NCBI GenBank assembly: GCA_964526835.1
Contig: CAZGMK010000004.1
Location: forward strand, 1 to 64,000
Origin: DAOSXA01 sp964526835
Lineage (GTDB): Bacteria; Zixibacteria; MSB-5A5; GN15; FEB-12
Length of the DNA: 64,000 nucleotides
Direction: 5' to 3'
Both the position numbers and the translations under genes were made by a program. How positions within the stretch are numbered: position 1 is the first letter of the stretch; every line of letters begins with the position of its first letter. Below are positions 34,892 through 42,477 of the stretch, piece after piece. A model generated the notes under the pieces. The model saw nothing but the letters and a program-made list of their open reading frames with translations, ran no database searches and was not told where the DNA came from.

Positions 34892-35350
34892 GGTCGTCTG
34901 TTACCTCTGAATACAAGGGTGTCCCAGCATGTGGGGAGTTTTGATAAAGGCCCGCAAGTCTCGTGTGCAAGGAGAGGTGTCGGGTTTCTCCATTCGCTTC
35001 GCTCACTCCGGAACCCGACCTACAGCGGACTGAGGTCTTGGGAGAAGCCCGAAAGCGGGAATTGAGCCCTCGCCCGTCAGCAGACAACGGTAGGTCAGGA
35101 TCCTTGTGGTCCTGACACCCGATGGTCAAGGGCGTTGCCATTACAGCCTGGTTGCGAGGTTCCCACAGCAAGCTGTGGGCTACCTTATTGCCACCTCGGG
35201 CGAAAGATATTTCGCCACTACCGGAGAGGGCTCTATCTACCCGGGTGCCCCACCCCTCGGGTGGGACCAATTGATACCTCAGGGGCCGCCCATGTCGCCC
35301 TTTGACTCCGCTCAGGGTGACATGGGGAACGTTCTGGCAACTAATCCTGC
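34892..35350. repeat. Palindromic repeat cluster A inside the BMC operon (459-bp gap)
   Basis: No gene is visible between the ACT and UPF0210 genes. The gap holds several perfect or near-perfect palindromes: GTCAGGATCC..GGTCCTGAC (about 35094-35116), CCCACAGCAAGCTGTGGG (35163-35180), GGGCGAAAGATATTTCGCC (35198-35216), CCCACCC..GGGTGGG (about 35257-35272) and CATGTCGCCCT..AGGGTGACATG (about 35291-35325). The second and third recur in clusters C and B of the same operon. Confidence 0.75.
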
Positions 35351-35935
35351 TCATATCCTGTGCATGTACCCGAACGTGTCCTCGTGCACGACATATACCT
35401 TCATGCCGAGCCTGCCCTCGGTCGCCTGAAGCCTATCCCGCAGAGCCGCGAAGTCGAGGTTGGCTCCGGATATGTTCGCGATAAGGATCATCGAGAAATA
35501 CTCCTGCATCAGGGTCTGCGAGATATCCTCAATACTGACATTGTGCTCTGCCAGCACTCCGGTCAGAGCGGCTACTATTCCCGGACGGTCCTTGCCAAAG
35601 GCAGCGATGATGACACGATTGCCCTCCGACTTCTCGATCTGTTCGTACAATCCGCCGCGGTCTGCGATCATAGCCTCATCGGGCGGCAACGGTTGGCGAC
35701 TCTGTGCCGACTCGCTACGCGTCTGCTGAATCGGCGAGGATGGACCCTCCGGTGCGGGTTGGCTGCGCGGGACCTCGCACGTGACGCCTTCAATAGATGG
35801 GTTAGCGGGAGCCTCTTTGAGCGCATCGGTCACCCGGTCAATGACACGCCTGAGCGTCTTGGCGTCGAGTTGGGCGCCGGTGCGCCCCGCGACTATCTCG
35901 GCGATCTTGCCTATTTCGAATTCCGAAAGGGCCAT
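35351..35935 (-). CDS. UPF0237-type ACT-domain protein with N-terminal encapsulation-like extension
   Basis: 194 residues, about 105 more than a usual UPF0237 protein. Residues about 107-194 are the ACT domain (RVIIAAFGKDRPGIVAALTG, IEDISQTLMQEYFSMILI). Residues 1-43 are predicted to form two short amphipathic helices (EFEIGKIAEIVAG and AKTLRRVIDRVTDALKE), followed by a Pro/Ser/Gln-rich linker. This is the layout of cargo-targeting peptides on BMC enzymes. GGAG lies 9 nt before the ATG. It probably regulates or escorts the UPF0210 protein inside the compartment, which is inference. Confidence 0.85.
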   Translation of the reverse strand: MALSEFEIGKIAEIVAGRTGAQLDAKTLRRVIDRVTDALKEAPANPSIEGVTCEVPRSQPAPEGPSSPIQQTRSESAQSRQPLPPDEAMIADRGGLYEQIEKSEGNRVIIAAFGKDRPGIVAALTGVLAEHNVSIEDISQTLMQEYFSMILIANISGANLDFAALRDRLQATEGRLGMKVYVVHEDTFGYMHRI

Positions 35936-36087
35936 AGCGTTGTGCTCCGGTGGTTTAGTTTCATCCTACTCTGCAGGGCGAAAGATATTTCGCCCCTACA
36001 GCGGGCCGTCCCGACTTCTCTCTCACGACGGCATTACCCACGCCCAAGCATACCTGCATATCGCAAGATGAGCAAGCTCCGAAATGT
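35936..36087. repeat. Palindromic repeat cluster B inside the BMC operon
   Basis: The gap between the BMC-T and ACT genes carries GGGCGAAAGATATTTCGCC (35976-35994), identical over 19 bp to 35198-35216 in cluster A. No gene is seen. Confidence 0.65.
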
Positions 36088-36639
36088 CTACAATATATCC
36101 CGCAGCAATTCCGGTCGCGGCGACGGTATGACCACTGTGTTCACAAGCATCCCGGCTCGTGATATCACGTCCTCGGCCGCTCCGGCGGCCGAACGGATTG
36201 CGCCGACCGGGCCGGTCATCGTGAAGAACGCTTTGCCCCCCAGCGCCATGGCCAGACGAATCTCGATCAGCTTAATCTCGGCGGCCTTGGCGGCGGCATC
36301 GGCGCCTTCAATCAGCGCCGCTACCGAGAAGGACTCGATAACGCCAAGGGCGTCGAGACTCTCGACTCCGGTCGACCCCGAAAGCGCCGGGAATACATCG
36401 GGATGGACATTAGGGATAATAAAGGTATCAATGACGGCTTCCTGGGCGAAGTTCTCGCCGTCGGCAACTGATGACTTGACCGCCTGCACATCCCCGGCCA
36501 CCAGATTCATGTATTTTCCGCTGCAGATAGTCCGACTGATGACCAATTCGACTGCCGCTGCCTTGACCATGGCATCGGCGCTGCCTATTCCCTTGGCGAT
36601 ACTTGAGTATTCGATCAACCCGATGGCATTGTATTCCAT
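36088..36639 (-). CDS. BMC-T trimer shell protein, PduT-like
   Basis: 183 residues with two tandem BMC domains (about 3-90 and 95-183), the length of PduT. It starts NAIGLIEYSSIAKGI and has SRTICSGKY, placing Cys39 where PduT carries the cysteine that holds a [4Fe-4S] cluster in the trimer's central pore. The second domain starts LGVIESFSVAALI. In Pdu compartments this shell protein is thought to pass electrons across the shell. Here the PduS-like gene is its upstream neighbour, which supports the same partnership. Confidence 0.93.
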   Translation of the reverse strand: MEYNAIGLIEYSSIAKGIGSADAMVKAAAVELVISRTICSGKYMNLVAGDVQAVKSSVADGENFAQEAVIDTFIIPNVHPDVFPALSGSTGVESLDALGVIESFSVAALIEGADAAAKAAEIKLIEIRLAMALGGKAFFTMTGPVGAIRSAAGAAEDVISRAGMLVNTVVIPSPRPELLRDIL

Positions 36640-36875
36640 GACTCATTCCCGGTCTATGTTTCGAGGACGGAGGCCCTGCGTATTCGGGTACCCTTTGGAT
36701 GGGATCGCATGACGCAGGCGAAGCTCCCACAGCAAGCTGTGGGCTACCTTATCTACCGAAGAAAACCTATCCGAGTCATTCCCGCGAAAGCGGGAATCTA
36801 CTCTTCGCCCGGCGCCCCACCCTGTGGGTGGGACCGGGTGACGCAGGCGAAGCTCCCATGTCGCAGGCCTGTCCA
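36640..36875. repeat. Palindromic repeat cluster C inside the BMC operon
   Basis: The gap between the PduS-like and BMC-T genes holds a 20-bp direct repeat TGACGCAGGCGAAGCTCCCA (36710-36729 and 36839-36858). It also has CCCACAGCAAGCTGTGGG with the following bases (36726-36752, 27 bp identical to cluster A) and the palindrome ATTCCCGCGAAAGCGGGAAT (about 36778-36797). No gene is seen. Confidence 0.75.
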
Positions 36876-38195
36876 TCACGCCTCGACCACCACATTTTCG
36901 TTCGCCTCAGTCACCTGTCCGCCTATCGAAGCATGAACATTGGCGCCGATGGCATCCTCGGGAATCTGCCCGATCAACTGGCCGAGCGTTACCCTGTCGC
37001 CCACCTGTATCACCGGCTGAGCCGGAACTCCGACGTGCTGCTGCAACGGTATCACAACTCGCGACGGACGGTAGTCATGCTCGACGTAGTCGGCATGGGT
37101 GTCATACGGGACCAGGCCCAGTTTGCGAGTCAGTTTCGTAATCGAAACCTTGCGCGCCGCCTGCATTGGGTGTGCCTTCAGCGGACGATCCGGCGGCGTA
37201 TAGCCCAGGTTCTTGAGCCGGATGTTAGTCTTCGACCGGACACAGGCCTGCTTCGGGTCGAGGTCCTCCGGGCAGGCGAAGAGCGAACACAGGTTGCACT
37301 CGCAGCAGTTCATCGCAAACCGGCTCCAATAGTTGTCCTTTTCACCGGCGAAGCCAAGAGTCCGCATTACTTTGTGCGGTTCTATCTCATAGCCAAGCAG
37401 GTAGCGCGGGCAGAACTCGGTGCAGTACATGCACTGATCGCACGCCGACTGCCCGATCTTCTTGATTTCGGGGATAGTCTGGCTGCGGCGGCGAATCAAA
37501 TAGTGATCGGTTGGAAGAATGATATAGCCGCCGGTGGTTTTGGTGACAGGAATCGAAAGATCGGTCCGCAGTACACCCATCATGGCGCCGCCCTCGAGGG
37601 CCGCAACCGGTCCATCGACCGAGGGTCCGCCGGCCAGGTCGACCACCTCCTGGATGCTTACCCCAATCGGAACCTTGAGAGTCACGGGCTTCTTGACCGC
37701 CCCGGCGACCGTTATCCACTTCTCCGTCACCGGAACATCCAACGCCGCCAGCGCTACATTGAGGAGCGTCTCCACATTGGAGACAACACAGCCGATATTC
37801 ACCGGGTAGCCACCGTAGGGAATGAGGCGTCCGGTGGCTTCATAGACCAGGATATACTCGTCGCCGGCCGGATAGTAGTCTCCCATTTCAAATATCTCTG
37901 TACCGGTACCGCCGAAGACTCGTTTGAATTGGCCGATGACCTCGGTGTTCTTAGCCTTGATGCCGAGGATGCGGCGTGAGGCGCCGGTTGCTTCGGCCAC
38001 CAACTGCATCCCGCGGGTCATCTCTTCGGGATGCAGGCGCATGATCTCTTTGTCTTTGTAGAGCAGCGGTTCGCATTCAGCGCCGTTGGCCAGAACAATC
38101 TCCGCCTTCGCAGCGTACTTGACATGGGCCGGGAATCCGGCGCCTCCAGCGCCGACCACCCCGGCCTTGCGAACCTGTTCAACGAGATTGGTCAT
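36876..38195 (-). CDS. PduS-like flavin/iron-sulfur oxidoreductase (RnfC-type)
   Basis: 439 residues. The N-terminal RnfC-like FMN/NADH domain has VVGAGGAGFPAHVKYAAK and ANGAECEPLLYKD. A SLBB-like middle and two [4Fe-4S] motifs follow (CDQCMYCTEFCP near residue 255 and CCECNLCSLFACPEDL near 295). In Pdu compartments PduS reduces cobalamin using NADH; in other BMC loci homologues serve as general electron carriers. No B12 enzyme is in this operon, so a different acceptor is likely. It directly abuts the small membrane protein gene upstream. Confidence 0.92.
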   Translation of the reverse strand: MTNLVEQVRKAGVVGAGGAGFPAHVKYAAKAEIVLANGAECEPLLYKDKEIMRLHPEEMTRGMQLVAEATGASRRILGIKAKNTEVIGQFKRVFGGTGTEIFEMGDYYPAGDEYILVYEATGRLIPYGGYPVNIGCVVSNVETLLNVALAALDVPVTEKWITVAGAVKKPVTLKVPIGVSIQEVVDLAGGPSVDGPVAALEGGAMMGVLRTDLSIPVTKTTGGYIILPTDHYLIRRRSQTIPEIKKIGQSACDQCMYCTEFCPRYLLGYEIEPHKVMRTLGFAGEKDNYWSRFAMNCCECNLCSLFACPEDLDPKQACVRSKTNIRLKNLGYTPPDRPLKAHPMQAARKVSITKLTRKLGLVPYDTHADYVEHDYRPSRVVIPLQQHVGVPAQPVIQVGDRVTLGQLIGQIPEDAIGANVHASIGGQVTEANENVVVEA

Positions 38196-38387
38196 CTATA
38201 TTGAATAATCAATCGCCTCCGGGTCGTCGCTATTGCCGCGGCCCAGACGTTCCATGATCCAGCCGTTACGTGTAGCCAGCCAGACCAGGGCAACAATCGC
38301 CGCCAGTCCCAATCCTATGGCCAGCAGGTAATACCACTTGAAACTGATCGAGTAGGATTTGCGGCGCCATTTGAATAAGTCGCGCAT
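38196..38387 (-). CDS. Small single-span membrane protein in the BMC operon
   Basis: 63 residues: a basic N-terminus (KWRRKSYS), one strong hydrophobic helix (about 19-42, YYLLAIGLGLAAIVALVWLA) and a short acidic tail. AAAGGAG sits 6 nt before the ATG, and the stop abuts the PduS-like start, so it is a real operon member. No BMC component is known to me that looks like it. It might anchor the compartment or PduS-like protein to the membrane. Confidence 0.7.
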   Translation of the reverse strand: MRDLFKWRRKSYSISFKWYYLLAIGLGLAAIVALVWLATRNGWIMERLGRGNSDDPEAIDYSI

Positions 38388-38405
38388 ATCTGACTCCTTT
38401 CTCTT

Positions 38406-38726
38406 CTACTTCTTCTTGAACGAAGCTCGCTCCGGGTCGAGTTCTCCGGAGTAATGCTCCGGTTTCACTTCGTATTCATCAACGATTGCCGACACTGCCG
38501 CCTCGATCGAGACATCGTCGGTACCCACCGCCAATCTCGCAGCGCGCCCGTAGGCCACGACGACAACTTCGCCTTCACCGGCGCCCAACACATCGGCCGC
38601 GACAATAGTATCGGTATTCGGGGCCTTATTCAGATTGTACGGCTGTATAATCAGGAACTTGAGGCCGTCTGTGTTGCCGGTCTTGCGGGTGGCCCAGAGC
38701 GAGCCTACTACTTTACCTATAAACAT
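38406..38726 (-). CDS. BMC-P pentamer vertex protein (EutN/CcmL family)
   Basis: 106 residues. The EutN/CcmL signature is clear: GKVVGSLWATRKTGNTDGLK at the start, then IVAADVLGAGEGEVVVVAYG and a C-terminal VDEYEV. These proteins form pentamers that cap the vertices of BMC shells. A short charged tail (about 20 residues) extends beyond the fold. It lies 4 bp after the BMC-H gene. Confidence 0.95.
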   Translation of the reverse strand: MFIGKVVGSLWATRKTGNTDGLKFLIIQPYNLNKAPNTDTIVAADVLGAGEGEVVVVAYGRAARLAVGTDDVSIEAAVSAIVDEYEVKPEHYSGELDPERASFKKK

Positions 38727-38730
38727 GGTC

Positions 38731-39339
38731 CTAATCCATATCCATTACGCGCTTGATAGCTTCCATTAGCTGGTTCTTGTTGGCCCGGCTGATTTCGCGG
38801 CCGGTCATCTCAATCCGATTAAGGGACCGGGCAAATCGGCGTAACTCGGCTACGGTCATACTCTTAAGCGTCTTCGCAGATTCCGGTGCGGATGGCTGCC
38901 CGGCCCCTTTAGTCGTCTTGGCCTGGCTGATATGCCGTCCCTGGCCCGCACCAGAACCCTGTCGGGGAACTATCGGCCTGGGGCTAATAGGACCAGGCAT
39001 GCCGCTGCCGCCAGGCGGGGTCAGCGGCGGACGATCTTCATCCGAATGATACTTGCTGACATAGCGGAGCTGAGGCAGAATAACCGCGAGGCCGTCGTCG
39101 GGATTTGGAATGACCGTTACTGAAACCACTTCGCCGACCATTTCTGCGGCTCGAACCGCGGCATCAACCGAGGCCTGGACCGCTCCGAGTTCTCCTTCGA
39201 TTCTGATCGTTATCAGCGCAGCGTCGGTCAATTCGGCCGACGATACGGCTACAGCCGCCGCCTTGGCAGCGGCATCGGCGGCCTCAATCGATCCGATCAG
39301 CCCACGAGTTTCGACCAGTCCCAGCGCCCATCGCGACAT
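38731..39339 (-). CDS. BMC-H hexamer shell protein with C-terminal extension
   Basis: 202 residues from the ATG at 39339; a longer frame upstream adds residues unlike any shell protein. Residues 1-90 are a BMC-H domain (ALGLVETRGLIGSIEAADA, then VGEVVSVTVIPNPDDGL). The pore loop at residues 36-41 is ELTDAA, where PduA has a Gly-Ser-Gly loop, so the pore chemistry differs. A Pro/Gly/Gln-rich linker (about 100-155) leads to a helical module (KSMTVAELRRFARS, GREISRANKNQLMEAIKRV) seen on some BMC-H proteins. It is the first gene of the operon. Confidence 0.93.
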   Translation of the reverse strand: MSRWALGLVETRGLIGSIEAADAAAKAAAVAVSSAELTDAALITIRIEGELGAVQASVDAAVRAAEMVGEVVSVTVIPNPDDGLAVILPQLRYVSKYHSDEDRPPLTPPGGSGMPGPISPRPIVPRQGSGAGQGRHISQAKTTKGAGQPSAPESAKTLKSMTVAELRRFARSLNRIEMTGREISRANKNQLMEAIKRVMDMD

Positions 39340-39347
39340 AGTATTGC

Positions 39348-39376
39348 ATGATAACTTACCGGTCCACAAAACACAA
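39348..39376 (-). promoter_or_regulatory. Candidate promoter of the BMC operon
   Basis: On the minus strand TTGTGT (39371-39376), a 17-bp spacer and TATCAT (39348-39353) precede the BMC-H ATG by only 8 bp. A transcript from here would be almost leaderless, and indeed no Shine-Dalgarno sequence is seen close to that ATG. Confidence 0.35.
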
Positions 39377-39522
39377 TCGGAATGTGCTCCCGGAGCAGCC
39401 GCGGAGCAAACGGCGCCGCCGAATGAATGTCCGGGCGCAAGATCGCGGCAAACCAGGACACCTTCGTGAGCAGCCCGCAGGATCGAAAAGGCAAGCATGT
39501 GAAGCAAGGCCTTGCCCACCGC

Positions 39523-39550
39523 TTGACTGTGCCTTGCCAAGCAGTAGATT
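39523..39550 (+). promoter_or_regulatory. Candidate promoter of the EamA gene
   Basis: TTGACT (39523-39528), a 16-bp spacer and TAGATT (39545-39550) lie 27 bp before the GTG start of the transporter gene, pointing away from the BMC operon. Confidence 0.45.
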
Positions 39551-39577
39551 GCGTCCTATGATTCATGAGGCGGCTAA

Positions 39578-40498
39578 GTGAGCAGGCCTGCGCGCAATCC
39601 GTCGCTGACGGGGTACGTATATGCCGTCACAGCCGCGTTCGGAGCCGGACTGGCATATGTCATAGGAAAGTGGAATCTCGGGGAGATATCAGCCCTTCTG
39701 CTAAGCTGCTGCATCTTCACCACGGCGACTATCGCCCTCTCTGTCTTCTGGCTGCCATTTCGCGGCGTTCGGCGGACCTTCGTACACCCAAGGAAGAGCT
39801 GGTTCTGGATAGCCATGTTCTCGATCACCTCCTGGCTGGCCATCTGGTTCATGTGGGCGGGAGTGGCCCGCATGGATCCGTCGCTGGCGTCCTTTCTTAC
39901 CCGCGCGGAGGTTCCTTTTGTCATTCTTCTGGGAGTGCTGTTTCTCAAAGAAAGGTTCTCGAGGCTGGAGATATGGGGCGGGCTGCTGTCGATTGCCGGG
40001 ATCGTGATAATGCGGCTGACCCTTCGAATGGAGTACTCATCGGGGTTCTGGCTGGTTCTGGCCGGGGCATTCTTCTTTGGAATAACGGAGTATGTCTCCA
40101 AGATTGCTATACGTTACGTTGAACCGATCACCCTGGCCTACCTGCGGAACCTGTTGATGGCGGGGGCATATTGGGTGGTATTTGCCGGCTCCGGCCAGAA
40201 TCTGGATGGGCTGGAGAAAGTCTGGCCCGGGGTGATTGCGCTGGGACTGGTCGGGCCGATTCTCTCACGGATGATGTACCTCCTGGCCCTAAAGCACATG
40301 GATCTGTCCAAGGCTGCGATAATCAGCCAGACCCAGCCGGTCTTCGTTATGACTCTGGCTGTTCTGGCCTGGCAGCAGTTGCCGACTCTGCGGGAAACTA
40401 CTGGAGGCGTGTGCCTGGTCACGGGATGTATCCTGATGATCCTGGCCCGCCATCGGGCCGACCGTCCGACGCCGCTCGAAATGCCCAAAGGGACATAA
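39578..40498 (+). CDS. EamA/DMT-family transporter
   Basis: 306 residues from a GTG start with GAGG upstream. Two EamA repeats give about ten membrane helices (GYVYAVTAAFGAGLAYVIGK at the start, MDPSLASFLTRAEVPFVILL in repeat 1, MDLSKAAIISQTQPVFVMTL in repeat 2). It probably exports a small metabolite from the cytoplasm. It is divergent from the BMC operon, so a link to that pathway is possible but not shown. Confidence 0.85.
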   Translation: MSRPARNPSLTGYVYAVTAAFGAGLAYVIGKWNLGEISALLLSCCIFTTATIALSVFWLPFRGVRRTFVHPRKSWFWIAMFSITSWLAIWFMWAGVARMDPSLASFLTRAEVPFVILLGVLFLKERFSRLEIWGGLLSIAGIVIMRLTLRMEYSSGFWLVLAGAFFFGITEYVSKIAIRYVEPITLAYLRNLLMAGAYWVVFAGSGQNLDGLEKVWPGVIALGLVGPILSRMMYLLALKHMDLSKAAIISQTQPVFVMTLAVLAWQQLPTLRETTGGVCLVTGCILMILARHRADRPTPLEMPKGT

Positions 40499-40637
40499 CG
40501 AGTAGTTCGAGACCTTTCCGGGCGCGCCGCGATGCCGGCCGAGCCTTCTCGACAGCTGGCTAGGTATTGACAATGCCGCCTATGGTCCTTTGATTAGCGG
40601 TCTGTAGAGCAAACACCGGCTAAGAAAGGGCTGAGCC

Positions 40638-41744
40638 TTGTCTGACATAGCAACTGATTCAAAGAAAACCGCCTTTCATCACTATCATGTGGCCGCCGGC
40701 GCTCGCATGGTCGACTTCGCGGGCTACCGCCTGCCGGTACAGTATGACGGCATCACTGAAGAGCACCTGGCGGTGCGGAACAATGTCGGCCTCTTTGACC
40801 TGTCGCACATGGGTGAGTTCGAGGTCAGCGGTCCCGGAGCCCTCGAGTTCCTCCAGAAGATGACAACCAACAATGTCGCCGAACTGCAGCCGGGACAGAT
40901 CCAGTACAGTTGCATGACCAAGCCGGACGGCGGTATCATCGACGATCTCCTCGTCTATCGCCTGCCCGATCGCTACATGCTGGTCGTCAATGCAGCCAAC
41001 ATATCGAAGGACTTCAACTGGCTGCGCGGACATCTGGACGGTGGCGCCGCCCTGGAGAACCGGTCGGAAGTGATCAGCCTGTTGGCGATCCAGGGACCCA
41101 ATGCACAGAAGCTGATGTCGGAAGTGTGCGACTATGATCTCGACGGCATGGCTTACTATACGGCCGCCACTGCCGAAGTCTGCGGTCGCGAGGTCCTGTT
41201 TTCGCGCACCGGCTACACCGGAGAGGATGGCTTCGAGATCTTCGTCGAACCGAACGATACAGAGGCGTTGTGGCAAGGGATAACGGAGGCTGGAAAGAAA
41301 CACGACCTGAAGCTGATCGGGTTGGGCGCGCGCGACACTTTGCGCCTGGAAATGAAGATGGCTCTGTACGGCAACGATATTGACGAGACGACCAATCCAA
41401 TAGAGGCCGGCCTGAGTTGGATATGCCATCTAGACAAGGACTTCATCGGCCGTGACGTGATCGCCAAAGTCAAGGAGGAGAAACCCACGCGGCGCCTGGT
41501 CTGCCTTGAAGTGGAGGGCAGGGTCGTCCCGCGCCACGGCTATGATATAGTCGATGGCGAGGAGGTTATCGGCAGAGTCACATCGGGAACCCAGTCGCCA
41601 TCCCTGCAGAGGCCCATCGCCTTAGGCTATGTTCCCCGCTCGCGGGCCAAGGCGGGCTCGACGGTCCAGATCGCCGTACGCGGGAAGACCTTCCCGGCTA
41701 CCGTCGTCAAACCGCCCTTTTACAAGAAGGCCTCCCACCGCTGA
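40638..41744 (+). CDS. gcvT: Glycine cleavage system T protein (aminomethyltransferase)
   Basis: Transfers the aminomethyl carbon from lipoyl-H protein to tetrahydrofolate. 368 residues from a TTG start. The GcvT landmarks are FDLSHMGEFEVSGPGA, the catalytic-region VNAANISKDFNWL, SRTGYTGEDGFEIF and the C-terminal barrel with GRVTSGTQSPSL. No gcvH, gcvPA or gcvPB lies nearby in this window. A TTGACA at 40567 with a weak -10 may drive it. Confidence 0.93.
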   Translation: MSDIATDSKKTAFHHYHVAAGARMVDFAGYRLPVQYDGITEEHLAVRNNVGLFDLSHMGEFEVSGPGALEFLQKMTTNNVAELQPGQIQYSCMTKPDGGIIDDLLVYRLPDRYMLVVNAANISKDFNWLRGHLDGGAALENRSEVISLLAIQGPNAQKLMSEVCDYDLDGMAYYTAATAEVCGREVLFSRTGYTGEDGFEIFVEPNDTEALWQGITEAGKKHDLKLIGLGARDTLRLEMKMALYGNDIDETTNPIEAGLSWICHLDKDFIGRDVIAKVKEEKPTRRLVCLEVEGRVVPRHGYDIVDGEEVIGRVTSGTQSPSLQRPIALGYVPRSRAKAGSTVQIAVRGKTFPATVVKPPFYKKASHR

Positions 41745-41751
41745 GTAGATT

Positions 41752-42477
41752 ATGAATGTCAAGCTGTTCTTGACCCCAGCCCCCTTCCCGGAAACCGGAC
41801 TGGGCGACCGCACCGCGGTCGTGATTGATGTTCTACGCTGTACCACATCGGTGTGCGCTGCCCTGAAGGCCGGGGCTCGCGGAGTGATCCCGGTGTTGGG
41901 ACCGGGCGAGGCGGTGGAAATGTGGACCAAGGTCGGGCAGGACATGGCGGTTCTGGCGGGCGAGCGCGAGGGTGTCCGAATCGAGAACTTCCAGTTTGGT
42001 AATTCCCCGTTCGAGTTCACTGAGGAGTCGGTGGGAGGACGCCTGGTCATAATGACCACAACCAATGGCACGGCCGCGTTTCTTGAGGCCCGGAAGGCGG
42101 CGCTGATACTCTCGTGCGCCCTGGTGAATGTATCGGCAGTGGTCGAGCGGGTCGTCGCGGAAGGACGTGATGCGGCAATCGTCTGCGCCGGAAGAGAGGG
42201 GGGATTCTCTATTGAGGACACCCTTTGCGGAGGTATGGTAATCGATCTGCTCAAGACCCGTCACGGACTCGATGTCGACCTCAATGATGCCGGATCGCTG
42301 GCTTTGTTGCTGTACCGATCCAGCAAGACGAGCATCAAACAATCAATTGCCCAGGGCGAGCATGGTCGCTTTCTGGCCAGGATCGGCTTTGCCGACGATG
42401 TCGCCGCCGCGGCCAATGTCGACGCCATTCCAGTAGTGCCGATACTGCGAGACGGCCGTCTTACACTGGACAAATGA
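41752..42477 (+). CDS. 2-phosphosulfolactate phosphatase family protein (ComB-like)
   Basis: 241 residues of the ComB family: AVVIDVLRCTTSVCAALKAG, FGNSPFEFT, MTTTNGTAAF and AGREGGFSIEDTLCGGM. ComB removes phosphate from 2-phosphosulfolactate in coenzyme M synthesis in methanogens. Bacterial homologues occur without that pathway, and no other such gene is seen here, so the substrate is uncertain. It starts 7 bp after gcvT. Confidence 0.85.
   Translation: MNVKLFLTPAPFPETGLGDRTAVVIDVLRCTTSVCAALKAGARGVIPVLGPGEAVEMWTKVGQDMAVLAGEREGVRIENFQFGNSPFEFTEESVGGRLVIMTTTNGTAAFLEARKAALILSCALVNVSAVVERVVAEGRDAAIVCAGREGGFSIEDTLCGGMVIDLLKTRHGLDVDLNDAGSLALLLYRSSKTSIKQSIAQGEHGRFLARIGFADDVAAAANVDAIPVVPILRDGRLTLDK

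Noticed and set aside
34892..35350. CRISPR array
   Set aside because: There are repeats, but they are palindromes of several kinds without regular unit length or spacers.
36699..37979. 426-residue plus-strand frame opposite the PduS-like gene
   Set aside because: Shadow of the PduS frame; the sequence has no recognisable motif.
39340..39540. 67-residue N-terminal extension of the BMC-H protein
   Set aside because: The frame is open, but the extension has no shell-protein similarity and overlaps the divergent promoter region; BMC-H domains normally begin within a few residues of the start.
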